Of a stretch of DNA of 64,000 nt, positions 35,156-43,801 are shown in pieces. Position numbers and translations under genes: made by a program. The stretch covers positions 187,001 through 251,000 of the forward strand of contig NZ_JACIEB010000005.1 in assembly GCF_014196635.1 (NCBI RefSeq), written 5' to 3'. Source of the DNA: Sphingobium fontiphilum (lineage in GTDB: Bacteria; Pseudomonadota; Alphaproteobacteria; Sphingomonadales; Sphingomonadaceae). The notes below the pieces were generated by a model that was not told where the DNA came from, made no database searches, and saw nothing but the letters and a program-made list of their open reading frames with translations. How positions within the stretch are numbered: position 1 is the stretch's first letter; each line of letters starts with the position of its first letter.

Positions 35156-36100
35156 ATGAACACGCGACACCTTGTCGATCCGGCTCTGTTGCCAGCGCTC
35201 GATGCCTTTCCAGCGCTCGCCGCGACGCACGAAACGCTGCCTGCCGTGCGCGCGGCGATGGACGGGATCACCCGCTCGCTTGCCGCCGCGCCCGTGCCGG
35301 TGGCTCCGCAGGAAGTCCGCATCCCCGCGCCCGAAGGGCACGAAGTGCGCGCGCTGTTGCTGCGCCCGGCCGATGATGCCGGCCCGCTGCCTGCGGTGCT
35401 GCACATCCACGGCGGCGCCTACATCATCGGCACCCCGGAAATGAGCGTGCCGGAACTGTCCGAAACCGCCCGCCAGCTTGGCGTGGCGATCCTCAGCGTG
35501 GACTATCGGCTTGCGCCGGAGCACCCTTTTCCCGCCGGGATCGAGGATTGCTACACCGCGCTGGGCTGGCTGCACGCCAATGCGGCGGCGCTGGGGGTGG
35601 ACCCGGTGCGGATCGCGGTGATGGGCGAAAGCGCGGGCGGCGGGCTGGCCGCGGCGCTGGCGCTGATGGCGCGCGATCGCGGTGAATATCCGCTGGCGTT
35701 CCAGTTGCTCGACGCTCCGATGATGGACGACCGCACCTGCATCCGGCCGCGCAACCCGGCGACCGGCGAGTTCATTTTCGGCCCGGACGATAACCGCTTT
35801 GGCTGGAGCTGCCTGCTGGGCGGCGAACCGGGGCAGGGCGATGTTTCGCCTTATGCCGCCGCTGCCCGCGCGACGCGGCTTGAAGGTTTGCCGCCTGCGC
35901 TGATCGCGGTGGGCGCGCTTGATCTGTTTTTGGATGAAAACGTGGATTATGCGATGCGTCTGATTGCGGCCGGGGTGGCGGTGGAACTGCATGTCTATCC
36001 GGGCTGCCCGCATGGTTACGTGATTGCCGCCGACGCCCCGGTTTCGCAGCGGGCGCTGCGTGACAAGCGCGAGGCGCTGCGTCGCGCGCTGGCGCGCTGA
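35156..36100 (+). CDS. HSL-family alpha/beta hydrolase (esterase), tandem paralogue
   Basis: A 314-residue esterase of the same family as its upstream neighbour: NTRHLVDPALLPALDAFP, oxyanion motif HGGAY (LHIHGGAYIIG), nucleophile GESAGGG, acid in ALDLFLDE, His in GCPHGYV. The HGGG of the neighbour is HGGA here, a common variant. The start at 35156 has GAGAGGA; a GTG at 35141 is rejected because the site overlaps it. The two genes are an evident tandem duplication that has diverged, suggesting separate ester substrates or stereoisomers. Confidence 0.92.
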   Translation: MNTRHLVDPALLPALDAFPALAATHETLPAVRAAMDGITRSLAAAPVPVAPQEVRIPAPEGHEVRALLLRPADDAGPLPAVLHIHGGAYIIGTPEMSVPELSETARQLGVAILSVDYRLAPEHPFPAGIEDCYTALGWLHANAAALGVDPVRIAVMGESAGGGLAAALALMARDRGEYPLAFQLLDAPMMDDRTCIRPRNPATGEFIFGPDDNRFGWSCLLGGEPGQGDVSPYAAAARATRLEGLPPALIAVGALDLFLDENVDYAMRLIAAGVAVELHVYPGCPHGYVIAADAPVSQRALRDKREALRRALAR

Positions 36101-36119
36101 CGCCGGCGCTCGATACAGA

Positions 36120-36151
36120 GCGCCTGTTGCGCTAAACGGCGCCTGTTGCGC
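36120..36151 (+). repeat. 13-bp direct repeat GCGCCTGTTGCGC, two copies
   Basis: Identical copies at 36120-36132 and 36139-36151, separated by TAAACG. They lie between the esterase stop and the MaoC remnant, at the point where homology to MaoC proteins begins. A deletion or slippage scar is the simplest reading; a regulator site is also possible. Confidence 0.6.
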
Positions 36152-36154
36152 ACG

Positions 36155-36301
36155 ATCCGCGCGTTTATACGCTCGGCCGGGTTCGACCAGCCAATCCTGC
36201 ACGGCCTGTCCACGTCGGGGCTGGTCACGCGGGCGCTGGTGATCGACAGTGGGCAGGCCAGCGTCGACAGCTTTGCCGGACCGAACGCGGGCCAGGGCTG
36301 A
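36155..36301 (+). pseudogene. Remnant of a MaoC-type (R)-enoyl-CoA hydratase C terminus
   Basis: In the 349-bp gap between the esterase and the molybdoenzyme, one frame encodes RAFIRSAGFDQPILHGLSTS followed by GLVTRALV, then a TGA at 36299-36301. The GF-D-x-PILHGL-x-T-x-G-x-x-x-RAL pattern is the substrate-binding/hot-dog segment of MaoC/HSD17B4 hydratases. The upstream catalytic half (D-x-N-P-x-H) and the true C terminus are missing, and there is no start codon in place. So this is a broken gene fragment, originally likely a hydratase of the adjacent beta-oxidation set. Bases 36302-36449 contain nothing recognisable except the ribosome binding site AGGGGAG for the next gene. Confidence 0.7.
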
Positions 36302-36449
36302 CGTCTGGCGGCGCGAACCCTGCCCCTTGGCAGGTTATGGAACGCGCGCAAGGCCGTCAGATGCGGCAAAAGACGCCGCAGGTGCGCTCGCGCCGCGTCC
36401 CGCCGTGATCGGCCATGCGCACCAAGAGGCAAAGGGGAGTTTGCAAGCG

Positions 36450-38678
36450 ATGGTCGATAGCCCGAACGAGACAGCCGAGACGCGTTACGGCATCTGCAAG
36501 GTGTGCTGGGCCGGTTGCCCGGTGGAAGTGACTGTCGAAGACGGCCGCGCGACCAAGGTCGTGGGCGACCGCCAGTCCCCGATCTATGGCGGCTATACCT
36601 GCCCCAAGGGCCGCGCCATGCCCGAAGCGCATTACTCCCCGACGCGGGTGTTGCGCCCGCGTAAGCGCATGCCCGATGGCAGCTATATCGAAATCCCGAT
36701 GGCGCAGGCGATCGAGGAGATTGCACAGCGGCTTGAAGCGATCATGGAAAAGCATGGTCCCGAAACGATCGCGGTCTACCCCGGCAACGGTAACCTGACC
36801 AACCCGATCAACCCGGTGATCGGGGCGATGTTCATCATGGCGATGGGCACCTATCCCGACCGGTTCTTTTCGGTCCAGACCATCGACCAGGCGGGCAAGG
36901 TGATCGCCCAGGCGCTGCATGGCCGATGGATGGCCGGTCCGCAGCCGTTTTCCACGGCCAAGACGTGGATCATGGTCGGCACCAACCCGGTCATTTCCAA
37001 GCAGGGGGTCATGGTTAATCCGGGCCAGACGCTGAAACAGGCGGTCAAGGGCGGGATGAAGCTGATCGTGATCGATCCGCGCGCGACCGAATCCACCGCG
37101 CACGCCTTTCTGCATATCGCCCCGCAGCCGGGGCAGGACGCCAGCATCCTGGCCGGGATCCTGCGCGTGATCCTGACCGAAAAACTTTACGATGCGCAGT
37201 TCGTTGCGGACAACGCCATCGGCATCGAAACGCTCATGGCCGCAGTGGCGCCGTTCACGCCCGAACACGTTGCGTCCGTTGCGGGGATTGCCGCCGAAGA
37301 CGTGGTGTTGGCGGCCCGGACCTTTGCCGAAGCGGAAAGCGGGTGCGTGGTGACGGCCACCGGCGCCCATTTCCCGCTGCACGGCACACTGTGCGAATAC
37401 CTCGCCCTGAGCCTGAATACGGTCTGCGGCCGCTGGGTGCGGGCAGGGCAACCCCATGCTCAACCGCACGTTCTTTTGCCCGACGTGCCGATCCATGCCC
37501 AGCCCTATGCGCCTTACCAGCCGTGGGATCATTCGCGGCCCAGCCGGATCAACGCCTTGCCGCAGACCGTAGTCGGCGCGCCCACCGGCACCCTGCCCGA
37601 CGAAATCCTCACCCCCGGCCCCGGCCAGGTGCGCGCGCTGATCTGTTCGGGCAGCAACCCGGCGGTGTCCCTGCCCGATCAGAACCGCGCCGGGCGCGCG
37701 CTGTCCTCGCTCGACCTGCTTGTGGCGATCGACGTGGAAATGTCGAATACGGCCCGCATGGCCGATTACGTGATCCCCGATCGCATGGCGCTGGAAACCC
37801 CGGCCTGTTCGCAGTTTTCCGAATCGATGAAGTACTACGGAATCTGGACCGGCGGCTATGAAATGCCCTACGCGCACTATGCTGCGCCGGTAGTGGCCCC
37901 GCCCGCCGGGTCGGACACCATCGAAAGTTGGGAATTCTTCTACGAACTGGCCCGGCGGCTGGGCAAGCAGATCGTGTATTACGGCAATGCCGCCGGAACC
38001 GGCCAGCACTGGGACAAGCCGCCGGTGCCCTTCACGTTGCCGCTCGACCGTCGCCCGACGACGGAGGAAATGTTCGAGGCGATGTGTGCCGGCTCGCGCG
38101 TACCGCTTGAAGAGGTCAAGCAATACATCCACGGCAAGGTCTACGATGAACTGGACATCACCGTGCTGCCGCGTGCGGCCGATTGCGACGCGATGTTGCA
38201 ACTGGGCGACCCGACGATGATGGCTGAACTGGCCGCGGTGTTCGAACGGCGGGGCGATACCGCCAACCCCAGCGCCGATTTCCCGCTGATGCTGATCCCG
38301 CGCCGGGCGAACGACATGATGAACTCGATCGGGCGGACCAATCCCAAACTGGCGGCGCGGCGATCGCACAACCCGGCCTATCTCAACCCCGCCGATCTCG
38401 ATCGCTTCGGGCTGGCGTCGGGCGATGTCATTTCCATCCGCTCGGAACATGGCGAGATCAAGGGCGTGGTCGAGGCCGAGCCGCGGCTGCGGCCCGGTAC
38501 GCTGTCGATGTCCCACTGCTTTGGGACCAACCCGGACGAGGCGGACGATCCGCTGGGGCAGGGCGGCTGCACCTCGCGCCTGATGGACGCCAACGCCGCG
38601 TTCGATCCGGTGTTTGGCCAGCCGCGCATGGGGGCGATCCCGGTGCGGATCGAAGCTGTCGCCGTCGCGGCTACCTGA
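36450..38678 (+). CDS. Molybdopterin (bis-MGD) oxidoreductase with 4Fe-4S cluster
   Basis: A 742-residue DMSO-reductase-family enzyme. An N-terminal 4Fe-4S site C-x2-C-x3-C-x27-C (CKVCWAGC ... CPKGR) is followed by the conserved Lys. Cofactor motifs MVGTNPVIS, LIVIDPRAT and LICSGSNPAVS are seen, and the C-terminal molydopterin-dinucleotide domain starts near FPLMLIPRR. No twin-arginine signal is visible, so it is probably cytoplasmic. The molybdenum ligand cannot be assigned: the expected region reads FFSVQTIDQAG. No partner electron-transfer subunit is adjacent. Likely hydroxylates, dehydroxylates or oxidises a non-activated substrate carbon; the exact reaction is unknown. Confidence 0.88.
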   Translation: MVDSPNETAETRYGICKVCWAGCPVEVTVEDGRATKVVGDRQSPIYGGYTCPKGRAMPEAHYSPTRVLRPRKRMPDGSYIEIPMAQAIEEIAQRLEAIMEKHGPETIAVYPGNGNLTNPINPVIGAMFIMAMGTYPDRFFSVQTIDQAGKVIAQALHGRWMAGPQPFSTAKTWIMVGTNPVISKQGVMVNPGQTLKQAVKGGMKLIVIDPRATESTAHAFLHIAPQPGQDASILAGILRVILTEKLYDAQFVADNAIGIETLMAAVAPFTPEHVASVAGIAAEDVVLAARTFAEAESGCVVTATGAHFPLHGTLCEYLALSLNTVCGRWVRAGQPHAQPHVLLPDVPIHAQPYAPYQPWDHSRPSRINALPQTVVGAPTGTLPDEILTPGPGQVRALICSGSNPAVSLPDQNRAGRALSSLDLLVAIDVEMSNTARMADYVIPDRMALETPACSQFSESMKYYGIWTGGYEMPYAHYAAPVVAPPAGSDTIESWEFFYELARRLGKQIVYYGNAAGTGQHWDKPPVPFTLPLDRRPTTEEMFEAMCAGSRVPLEEVKQYIHGKVYDELDITVLPRAADCDAMLQLGDPTMMAELAAVFERRGDTANPSADFPLMLIPRRANDMMNSIGRTNPKLAARRSHNPAYLNPADLDRFGLASGDVISIRSEHGEIKGVVEAEPRLRPGTLSMSHCFGTNPDEADDPLGQGGCTSRLMDANAAFDPVFGQPRMGAIPVRIEAVAVAAT

Positions 38679-38694
38679 CCCGGCCAGGCTTTGC

Positions 38695-38739
38695 CTCACG
38701 ATAGGCTGACTCACGACAGCCCGACTCACGATAGGTGCT
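38695..38739 (+). repeat. Three tandem 15-bp units, CTCACGAtAGGcTGA type
   Basis: Units at 38695-38709, 38710-38724 and 38725-38739 start with CTCACGA; the first and third continue TAGG, the middle one CAGC. The CGATAGG in units one and three is the half-site of the palindrome at 38837. They lie immediately downstream of the molybdoenzyme stop and 200 bp upstream of the LuxR regulator start. Confidence 0.75.
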
Positions 38740-38836
38740 GCGGCGCAGCAAACGTCGGAACGGCGCTCGCCGCCGATTTATGCGGGTGCGGGCGCTGTAC
38801 CAATCTGCGGAAAACAACCCGCCTTTTTTGCGCATA

Positions 38837-38852
38837 CCTATCGCGCGATAGG
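38837..38852. promoter_or_regulatory. Perfect 16-bp palindrome CCTATCGCGCGATAGG
   Basis: A fully symmetric 16-bp site 89 bp upstream of the LuxR regulator start. Its half-site CGATAGG recurs twice in the tandem units at 38695-38739. Good operator candidate for the adjacent regulator or another dimeric protein. It would also form an RNA hairpin only with a strained loop, so I favour a DNA-binding role. Confidence 0.6.
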
Positions 38853-38940
38853 AAAAGACCGTTGCGTTACGCTCCGGTTTGGTCAATGACAGCATCCGAA
38901 GTCGGCCAGCAGAGTCGGTTTGACAGGAGAGTGCAGCATC

Positions 38941-41625
38941 ATGGGTCTAGTCCCCACGACAATCATCCCGCCGCGCGCAACCCCGCTGATCGTGCCGCGC
39001 AAGGCGTTTCTGAACATGATCGAGCCGATTTCGCGCGCGCGCCTGGCGACATTCTGCGCGCCCGCCGGCAGCGGCAAGACCACCGCGGCGCTCCACTGCC
39101 ACAACTACATGAAGGAACAGGGCCGCCCGGCGCTGTGGCTTTCGGTGCGAGCCGGCATCCGCGATTTTCCATCGTTCTTCGGCGCGCTAAAGGCGGCCGG
39201 GCTGGCGGTGGGGATGGAATGGGACCACCTCGACCGCAACGGCGCGGAGGAAGACTGGCTGGCCGCGTTGGCGCAGGTCCATGAAAAGCCGCCGGTTCTG
39301 GTCATCGACGATGCTCACCTGCTGCCCATGCCGGTGCTCGATTTCGTCAGCCAGGCTATGTCCAGCGCCCGCGATGCCATGACCGTCATTCTCATTTCGC
39401 GCGGAGCTTTGCCGATCCCGGTGGCGCGGGCGCGTTCGCTGGGCTTTCTGGTAGAAGTCGGCGCAGCGGAACTGGCGTTCGACGATGAGGAGGCGCGCGA
39501 GCTTATCACCCGCGTGGCCGGCGTCCCGGTCGATGCCGAAATCATGCAGCAGATCATCCGCGATGCCCATGGCTGGGCGTCGGGCCTGGTCATCGGTGGC
39601 GAGTTGTACCGCCGCGAATCCGCCCGCGGCATGACCTGGAAGCCGCTGTCTGACAACCTGCGGCGCGAGTTTACCGGTTACTTCTCGGAAGAAGTGCTTG
39701 AACTGCAGACGCCGGAAATGCGCGATTTCCTGATCAACATCTGCATTCTGGACGAACTCACCGGGCCTTCGTGCGCCGCGGTGACGGGCGATGACAACGC
39801 CCGCGCCACGCTGGACGATGCCTATCGCGCCGGACTGTTCATCGACGCGATCGACGAAGAGCGCAGCCGCTATGCCTTCCACCCGCTGTTCCGCGCCATG
39901 GCGCTGGGCCGCCTGCATGAACGCGCCTTTGCCCGCGCCGCCGAACTCCACCGCCGGGCCAGCCGCTTCTTTGCCGAACAGGGCGATCTGATCAAGGCGC
40001 TGGAACATGCCTCGGCGAGCGGGGATCAGGAGTTTCTGGCCGACCAGCTCGATCTCATGGCCAACGACCTGACAACCGCCGGGCACCTCAACCGGCTTGA
40101 TCAGATCGCCTCCCAGCTACCCTGGGCGGTCAGCTCGACCCGTCCCATGCTCGTGCTGGCTATGGCCTGGCGGCGTATCCGGCGCTTGTCCTTTGCCGCC
40201 GCAGTGCGCCTGATCGACACGGCCATTGCGTTGCGCGACAAGCTGGTGGCCGAAGGCAGGCTGGACGCCCATGCGGCGGCAACACTCGATTTCCATATCC
40301 GGCACCGCAAGATCATGCTGGCCGCCGCGCAGGATGATCTGGGGCAGGTCGAACGCGATGCCGAGCAGCTGATTGCCGAAATCGGCGATGACGAAGCCTA
40401 TCTGAGCTGTACGCTGCTGGCGCAGGTGATTGCTGCGCGGCGCGAGTTCTACCATTTCCACGATACGCTCAAGCTCGAAGCCGAAGTGCGCCGCGCGCTC
40501 GACCGGCCGGGGTCGGAGTTCGCTTCGATCGCGCTCAAATGTTCGATCGTGCCCACGCTGTTCGTGCAGGGCAAATCCGCTATTGCCTGCCGTTTCAGCG
40601 AAGAGGCGCTCGAAGCGGCTGGCGCGCGCGATGCGGAAATCCCCGGTCTCGCCGCGTTGCCGGCGCTGCCCTATGCGGAAATGCTCTACGAAATCGGCGA
40701 AGTGGACCGTGCGGGCGATCTGGTCGAACGGTATCTGCCCGGCATCCGCCAGTGGGGGCTGGTCGATCAGTTCGCGTCCGGCTTTCTGGTGCGCGCGCGG
40801 TTGGCTTTTGCGCGGGGCGACAGCGTTGGCGCACTGGCCGGGCTGGATGAAGCGCATCTGGTCGCCATCGAATGCGGTCTGGACCGGCTGCGCGCCCATG
40901 TCGTGGCCGAACAGGTCCGCATTCTGGTCAAGTCGGGCCAGATCGACGAGGCCGAAGCCGCCTTGCGCGCGGTCGGGCAGAATCTGGACGAAGAACCGGT
41001 GCCCACGCTAAACCCGTCGCGGCGGCGCGAATGTCTGGCCATCGCGTGGATCCGCATCGAGATGCAGCGCCACCGTCTGGTTCGCGCCGCCAAGGTGGCA
41101 ACGCGCTGGCTGGAGTTCGTGCGCCGCAGCGGCGCGGCGCGTTCGGCGGTGGAGTTCGAGCTGCTGCTGGCGGAAATCTTCGTGTTGCAGGGCAACCGTT
41201 CGAAGGCCCGCCGCGCGGTGCGCTCGGCGGTGGAACAGGCCGAACCGGCGGGCTGGGTGCGCGTGTTCCTCGACGAAGGCGAGATCATCACTGCCCTGCT
41301 GAGCGAAGCCTATGCCAACGGCCCCGCGCTCGATACGCGGGCCGACCGTTTTGCCGCCATGCTGGTTTCGCTGGTGGACAATGGCCCGGCCATCGAATCC
41401 GAAGATGGCGAGGGCGCGATCGGGTTGACTGGACGACTCGCCAGCCGCGAGGTGGACATCCTCATCATGGTCAGCGGCGGCCTGCGCAACCGCGAGATCG
41501 GCGAACGGCTGGGCCTGACCGAAGGCACGGTCAAATGGTACATGCAGCAGATCTACGACAAGCTGGGCGTGCGGCGTCGTCCGCAGGCGGTCCTGCGCGC
41601 CCGCCAGTTCGGCATCCTGACGTGA
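38941..41625 (+). CDS. MalT-like LuxR-family (LAL-type) transcriptional activator
   Basis: An 894-residue regulator with an N-terminal STAND-type NTPase domain (Walker A PAGSGKTT at 41-48; LVIDDAHLL as Walker B; a HPLFRAMALGRL late motif), a central helical repeat region (about 330-800) and a C-terminal LuxR helix-turn-helix: GLTGRLASREVDIL, then NREIGERLGLTEGTVKWYMQQIY. This is the MalT architecture, in which inducer binding drives ATP-dependent oligomerisation and activation. The start at 38941 has GGAGAG 9 nt upstream. It lies between the molybdoenzyme and the BKACE/AMACR genes and is the natural candidate to activate the beta-oxidation region. Confidence 0.93.
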   Translation: MGLVPTTIIPPRATPLIVPRKAFLNMIEPISRARLATFCAPAGSGKTTAALHCHNYMKEQGRPALWLSVRAGIRDFPSFFGALKAAGLAVGMEWDHLDRNGAEEDWLAALAQVHEKPPVLVIDDAHLLPMPVLDFVSQAMSSARDAMTVILISRGALPIPVARARSLGFLVEVGAAELAFDDEEARELITRVAGVPVDAEIMQQIIRDAHGWASGLVIGGELYRRESARGMTWKPLSDNLRREFTGYFSEEVLELQTPEMRDFLINICILDELTGPSCAAVTGDDNARATLDDAYRAGLFIDAIDEERSRYAFHPLFRAMALGRLHERAFARAAELHRRASRFFAEQGDLIKALEHASASGDQEFLADQLDLMANDLTTAGHLNRLDQIASQLPWAVSSTRPMLVLAMAWRRIRRLSFAAAVRLIDTAIALRDKLVAEGRLDAHAAATLDFHIRHRKIMLAAAQDDLGQVERDAEQLIAEIGDDEAYLSCTLLAQVIAARREFYHFHDTLKLEAEVRRALDRPGSEFASIALKCSIVPTLFVQGKSAIACRFSEEALEAAGARDAEIPGLAALPALPYAEMLYEIGEVDRAGDLVERYLPGIRQWGLVDQFASGFLVRARLAFARGDSVGALAGLDEAHLVAIECGLDRLRAHVVAEQVRILVKSGQIDEAEAALRAVGQNLDEEPVPTLNPSRRRECLAIAWIRIEMQRHRLVRAAKVATRWLEFVRRSGAARSAVEFELLLAEIFVLQGNRSKARRAVRSAVEQAEPAGWVRVFLDEGEIITALLSEAYANGPALDTRADRFAAMLVSLVDNGPAIESEDGEGAIGLTGRLASREVDILIMVSGGLRNREIGERLGLTEGTVKWYMQQIYDKLGVRRRPQAVLRARQFGILT

Positions 41626-41710
41626 GATAGGCGCACAAGTCTGACGAACAGCGTTTGACGCACCGGTCCGGCGAAGGGCATTGCGCCTTTTGCATTTACA
41701 CGAGGAAGAC

Positions 41711-42640
41711 ATGGCAAAAGGCAAGGTCATCATCAGTTGCGCCATCACCGGCGCGATCCACACCCCTTCGATGTCGGAATACCTGCCCGTCACCGCCGAG
41801 GAAATCGCAGAATCGGCTATCGGCGCGGCAGAGGCGGGCGCGGCGATCATCCACCTGCACGCGCGCAACCCGGTTGACGGGCGGCCAGACCAAAACCCCG
41901 ACCTGTTCGAACCTTTCCTGAAGGTCATCAAACAGCGTTCCGACGCCGTGCTCAACCTGACCACTGGCGGGCACCCGTCGATGGCGGTGGACGAACGCAT
42001 CCGCCCGGCCACGCGCTTCGCGCCCGAAGTGGCATCGCTCAACATGGGCACGATGGGCTTTGGCCTGTTCCCGATGCTCGACCGGTTCAAGACCTTCAAG
42101 CACGATTGGGAAGCCCCTGCGCTCGAAGCCTCGCGCGATCTGGTGTTCAAGAACACCTTTGCCGATATCGAACGCCTGCTCGGCATCCTGACGCCGTTGG
42201 GCACCCGGTTCGAGTTCGAATGCTATGACACCAGCCACCTCTACAACCTCAAGCACTTCCTCGACCGCGGGCTGGTCAAGGCGCCGCTGTTCATCCAGAC
42301 CTGCTTCGGCATCCTGGGCGGCATCGGCAGCCATCCGGACGATGTGATGCACATGAAGCGCACGGCTGACCGGCTGTTCGGCGATCAGTATGAATGGTCG
42401 GTACTGGGCGCGGGCGCGCGGCAGATGAGCATTGTCGCCATGGCGGCGTCGATGGGCGGCAACGTGCGCGTCGGGCTGGAAGATTCGCTGTGGGCGGGCA
42501 AGGGCCGGCTGGCCCGGACCAACGCCGAACAGGTCACGCTGGCGCGCCAGATCGTTGAAGGCATGGGGCTGGAAATCGCTACTCCCGATGAAGCGCGCGA
42601 GATCCTCGATCTCAAGGGCGCGGACCGGACCAACATCTGA
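41711..42640 (+). CDS. BKACE family (3-keto-5-aminohexanoate cleavage-like) protein
   Basis: A 309-residue TIM-barrel of the beta-keto acid cleavage enzyme family. The opening VIISCAITGAIHTPSMSEYLP and zinc-binding IIHLHAR (two His) are diagnostic, and a Glu is placed in FEFECYDTSH. The family cleaves a beta-keto acid with acetyl-CoA to give acetoacetate and an acyl-CoA. The ATG at 41711 has GAGGAAGAC upstream. Its stop overlaps the start of the AMACR-like gene by one base (TGATG), so the two act together; possibly the BKACE step releases an acyl-CoA that the racemase acts on (inference). Confidence 0.9.
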   Translation: MAKGKVIISCAITGAIHTPSMSEYLPVTAEEIAESAIGAAEAGAAIIHLHARNPVDGRPDQNPDLFEPFLKVIKQRSDAVLNLTTGGHPSMAVDERIRPATRFAPEVASLNMGTMGFGLFPMLDRFKTFKHDWEAPALEASRDLVFKNTFADIERLLGILTPLGTRFEFECYDTSHLYNLKHFLDRGLVKAPLFIQTCFGILGGIGSHPDDVMHMKRTADRLFGDQYEWSVLGAGARQMSIVAMAASMGGNVRVGLEDSLWAGKGRLARTNAEQVTLARQIVEGMGLEIATPDEAREILDLKGADRTNI

Positions 42641-43743
42641 TGGCGGCTGCTACCGGGCCGCTTGCCGGCATCCGCATTGTCGAGATCGACGCCATCGGCC
42701 CGGTGCCGCTTGCAGCCATGCTGCTGGCGGACATGGGCGCGGAAATCGTCCGCGTCGCCCGCCCGCCCAGTGCGGGCGCGGGGGCGTGGGACGACGTGGG
42801 CGGCGATATCCTGCACCGCAGCCGCGCCGTCACCTATCTGAACCTGAAGGACGATACCGACCGCGAACGGTTGCTGGCCCTGATCGAAAGGGCTGACGCG
42901 CTGATCGAAGGCTATCGCCCCGGCGTGATGGAACGGCTTGGGCTGGGACCGGATGCCTGCCTGGCGCGCAACCCTGCGCTGGTCTTCGGCCGGATGACCG
43001 GGTGGGGCCAAACCGGGCCTCTGGCGCTGACCGCCGGGCATGACATCAACTACCTTTCGATCACCGGCGCCCTGCACGCCATGGGCGATGGCGCCACGCC
43101 GCCGCCGGTGCCGCTCAACCTCGTGGGCGATTACGGTGGCGGGGCGATGTTCCTGATCGCCGGGCTGCTCGCCGCAATCCTTTCGGCGCGGGCCACCGGC
43201 AAGGGGCAGGTGGTCGATGCCTGCATTTCCGACGGCGTGCCTTCGCTGATGAGCCTGTTCTACGCGTGGGAGCCGAAGGGCCTTTGGGCCGACGCACCCG
43301 CTTCGAACCTCCTGGATGGCGGCGCGCCGTTCTACCGCTGCTATCGTTGCGCCGATGGCCGCGATGTGGCGGTTGGGTGCCTAGAGCCGCAGTTCTTTGC
43401 CAGGATGCTCAAGGGGCTGGGGCTGGAAGACCGTGGCTATCGCCAGAACGACCGGGCCGACTGGCCGCGCATGCAAGCCGATTTCAGCGCCACGTTCGCC
43501 ACCCGTTCGCGCGATGAATGGGCGGATGTGTTCGCGGGCACCGATGCCTGCGTCACGCCTGTCCTGTCGATGGCCGAAGCGCCTGCGCACCCGCACAACG
43601 CCGCACGCGGCACGTTCGTGGCGCGTGGCGGCATCAACCAGCCGGCGCCTGCGCCGCGCCTTTCCGGCACACCCGCCGCAATCGCCGATGCCGAAACGGT
43701 GGACATCGAAGCGGCAATCGAACGCTGGGGCCTGCGCGCCTGA
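42640..43743 (+). CDS. AMACR-like family III CoA-transferase/racemase
   Basis: A 367-residue CaiB/BaiF family protein. LAGIRIVEIDAIGPVPLAAMLLADMGAEIVRV, here given as segments LAGIRIVEIDAIGP and LADMGAEIVRV, opens it; GRMTGWGQTGPLA and GHDINYL with the catalytic Asp follow, and VGCLEPQFFARMLKGLGL matches alpha-methylacyl-CoA racemases, which carry an EPxFF segment there. Racemases of this type invert the 2-methyl centre of branched acyl-CoA so that an (S)-specific acyl-CoA dehydrogenase can act. That fits the dehydrogenase, FadB/J and thiolase 7-13 kb upstream on the same strand. A true CoA-transferase remains an alternative. Confidence 0.85.
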   Translation: MAAATGPLAGIRIVEIDAIGPVPLAAMLLADMGAEIVRVARPPSAGAGAWDDVGGDILHRSRAVTYLNLKDDTDRERLLALIERADALIEGYRPGVMERLGLGPDACLARNPALVFGRMTGWGQTGPLALTAGHDINYLSITGALHAMGDGATPPPVPLNLVGDYGGGAMFLIAGLLAAILSARATGKGQVVDACISDGVPSLMSLFYAWEPKGLWADAPASNLLDGGAPFYRCYRCADGRDVAVGCLEPQFFARMLKGLGLEDRGYRQNDRADWPRMQADFSATFATRSRDEWADVFAGTDACVTPVLSMAEAPAHPHNAARGTFVARGGINQPAPAPRLSGTPAAIADAETVDIEAAIERWGLRA

Positions 43744-43753
43744 CCGGAAATGG

Positions 43754-43795
43754 GCGCAACGGCAGGCCACCGCATCGCGCGGCCAGCCGTTGCGC
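43754..43795. terminator. Hairpin between convergent racemase and phosphatase genes
   Basis: GCGCAACGGC (43754-43763) pairs perfectly with GCCGTTGCGC (43786-43795), and GGCC/GGCC inside can extend the stem. It fills the 58-bp gap between convergent stops and may end both transcripts; no T run is present. Confidence 0.55.
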
Positions 43796-43801
43796 GCCCG
43801 G

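Noticed and set aside
36357..38729. 790-codon open frame antisense to the molybdoenzyme
   Set aside because: No recognisable domain and composition typical of antisense to high-GC genes.
38695..38739. CRISPR-like array
   Set aside because: Three contiguous 15-bp units without spacers or cas genes are a tandem repeat, not CRISPR.
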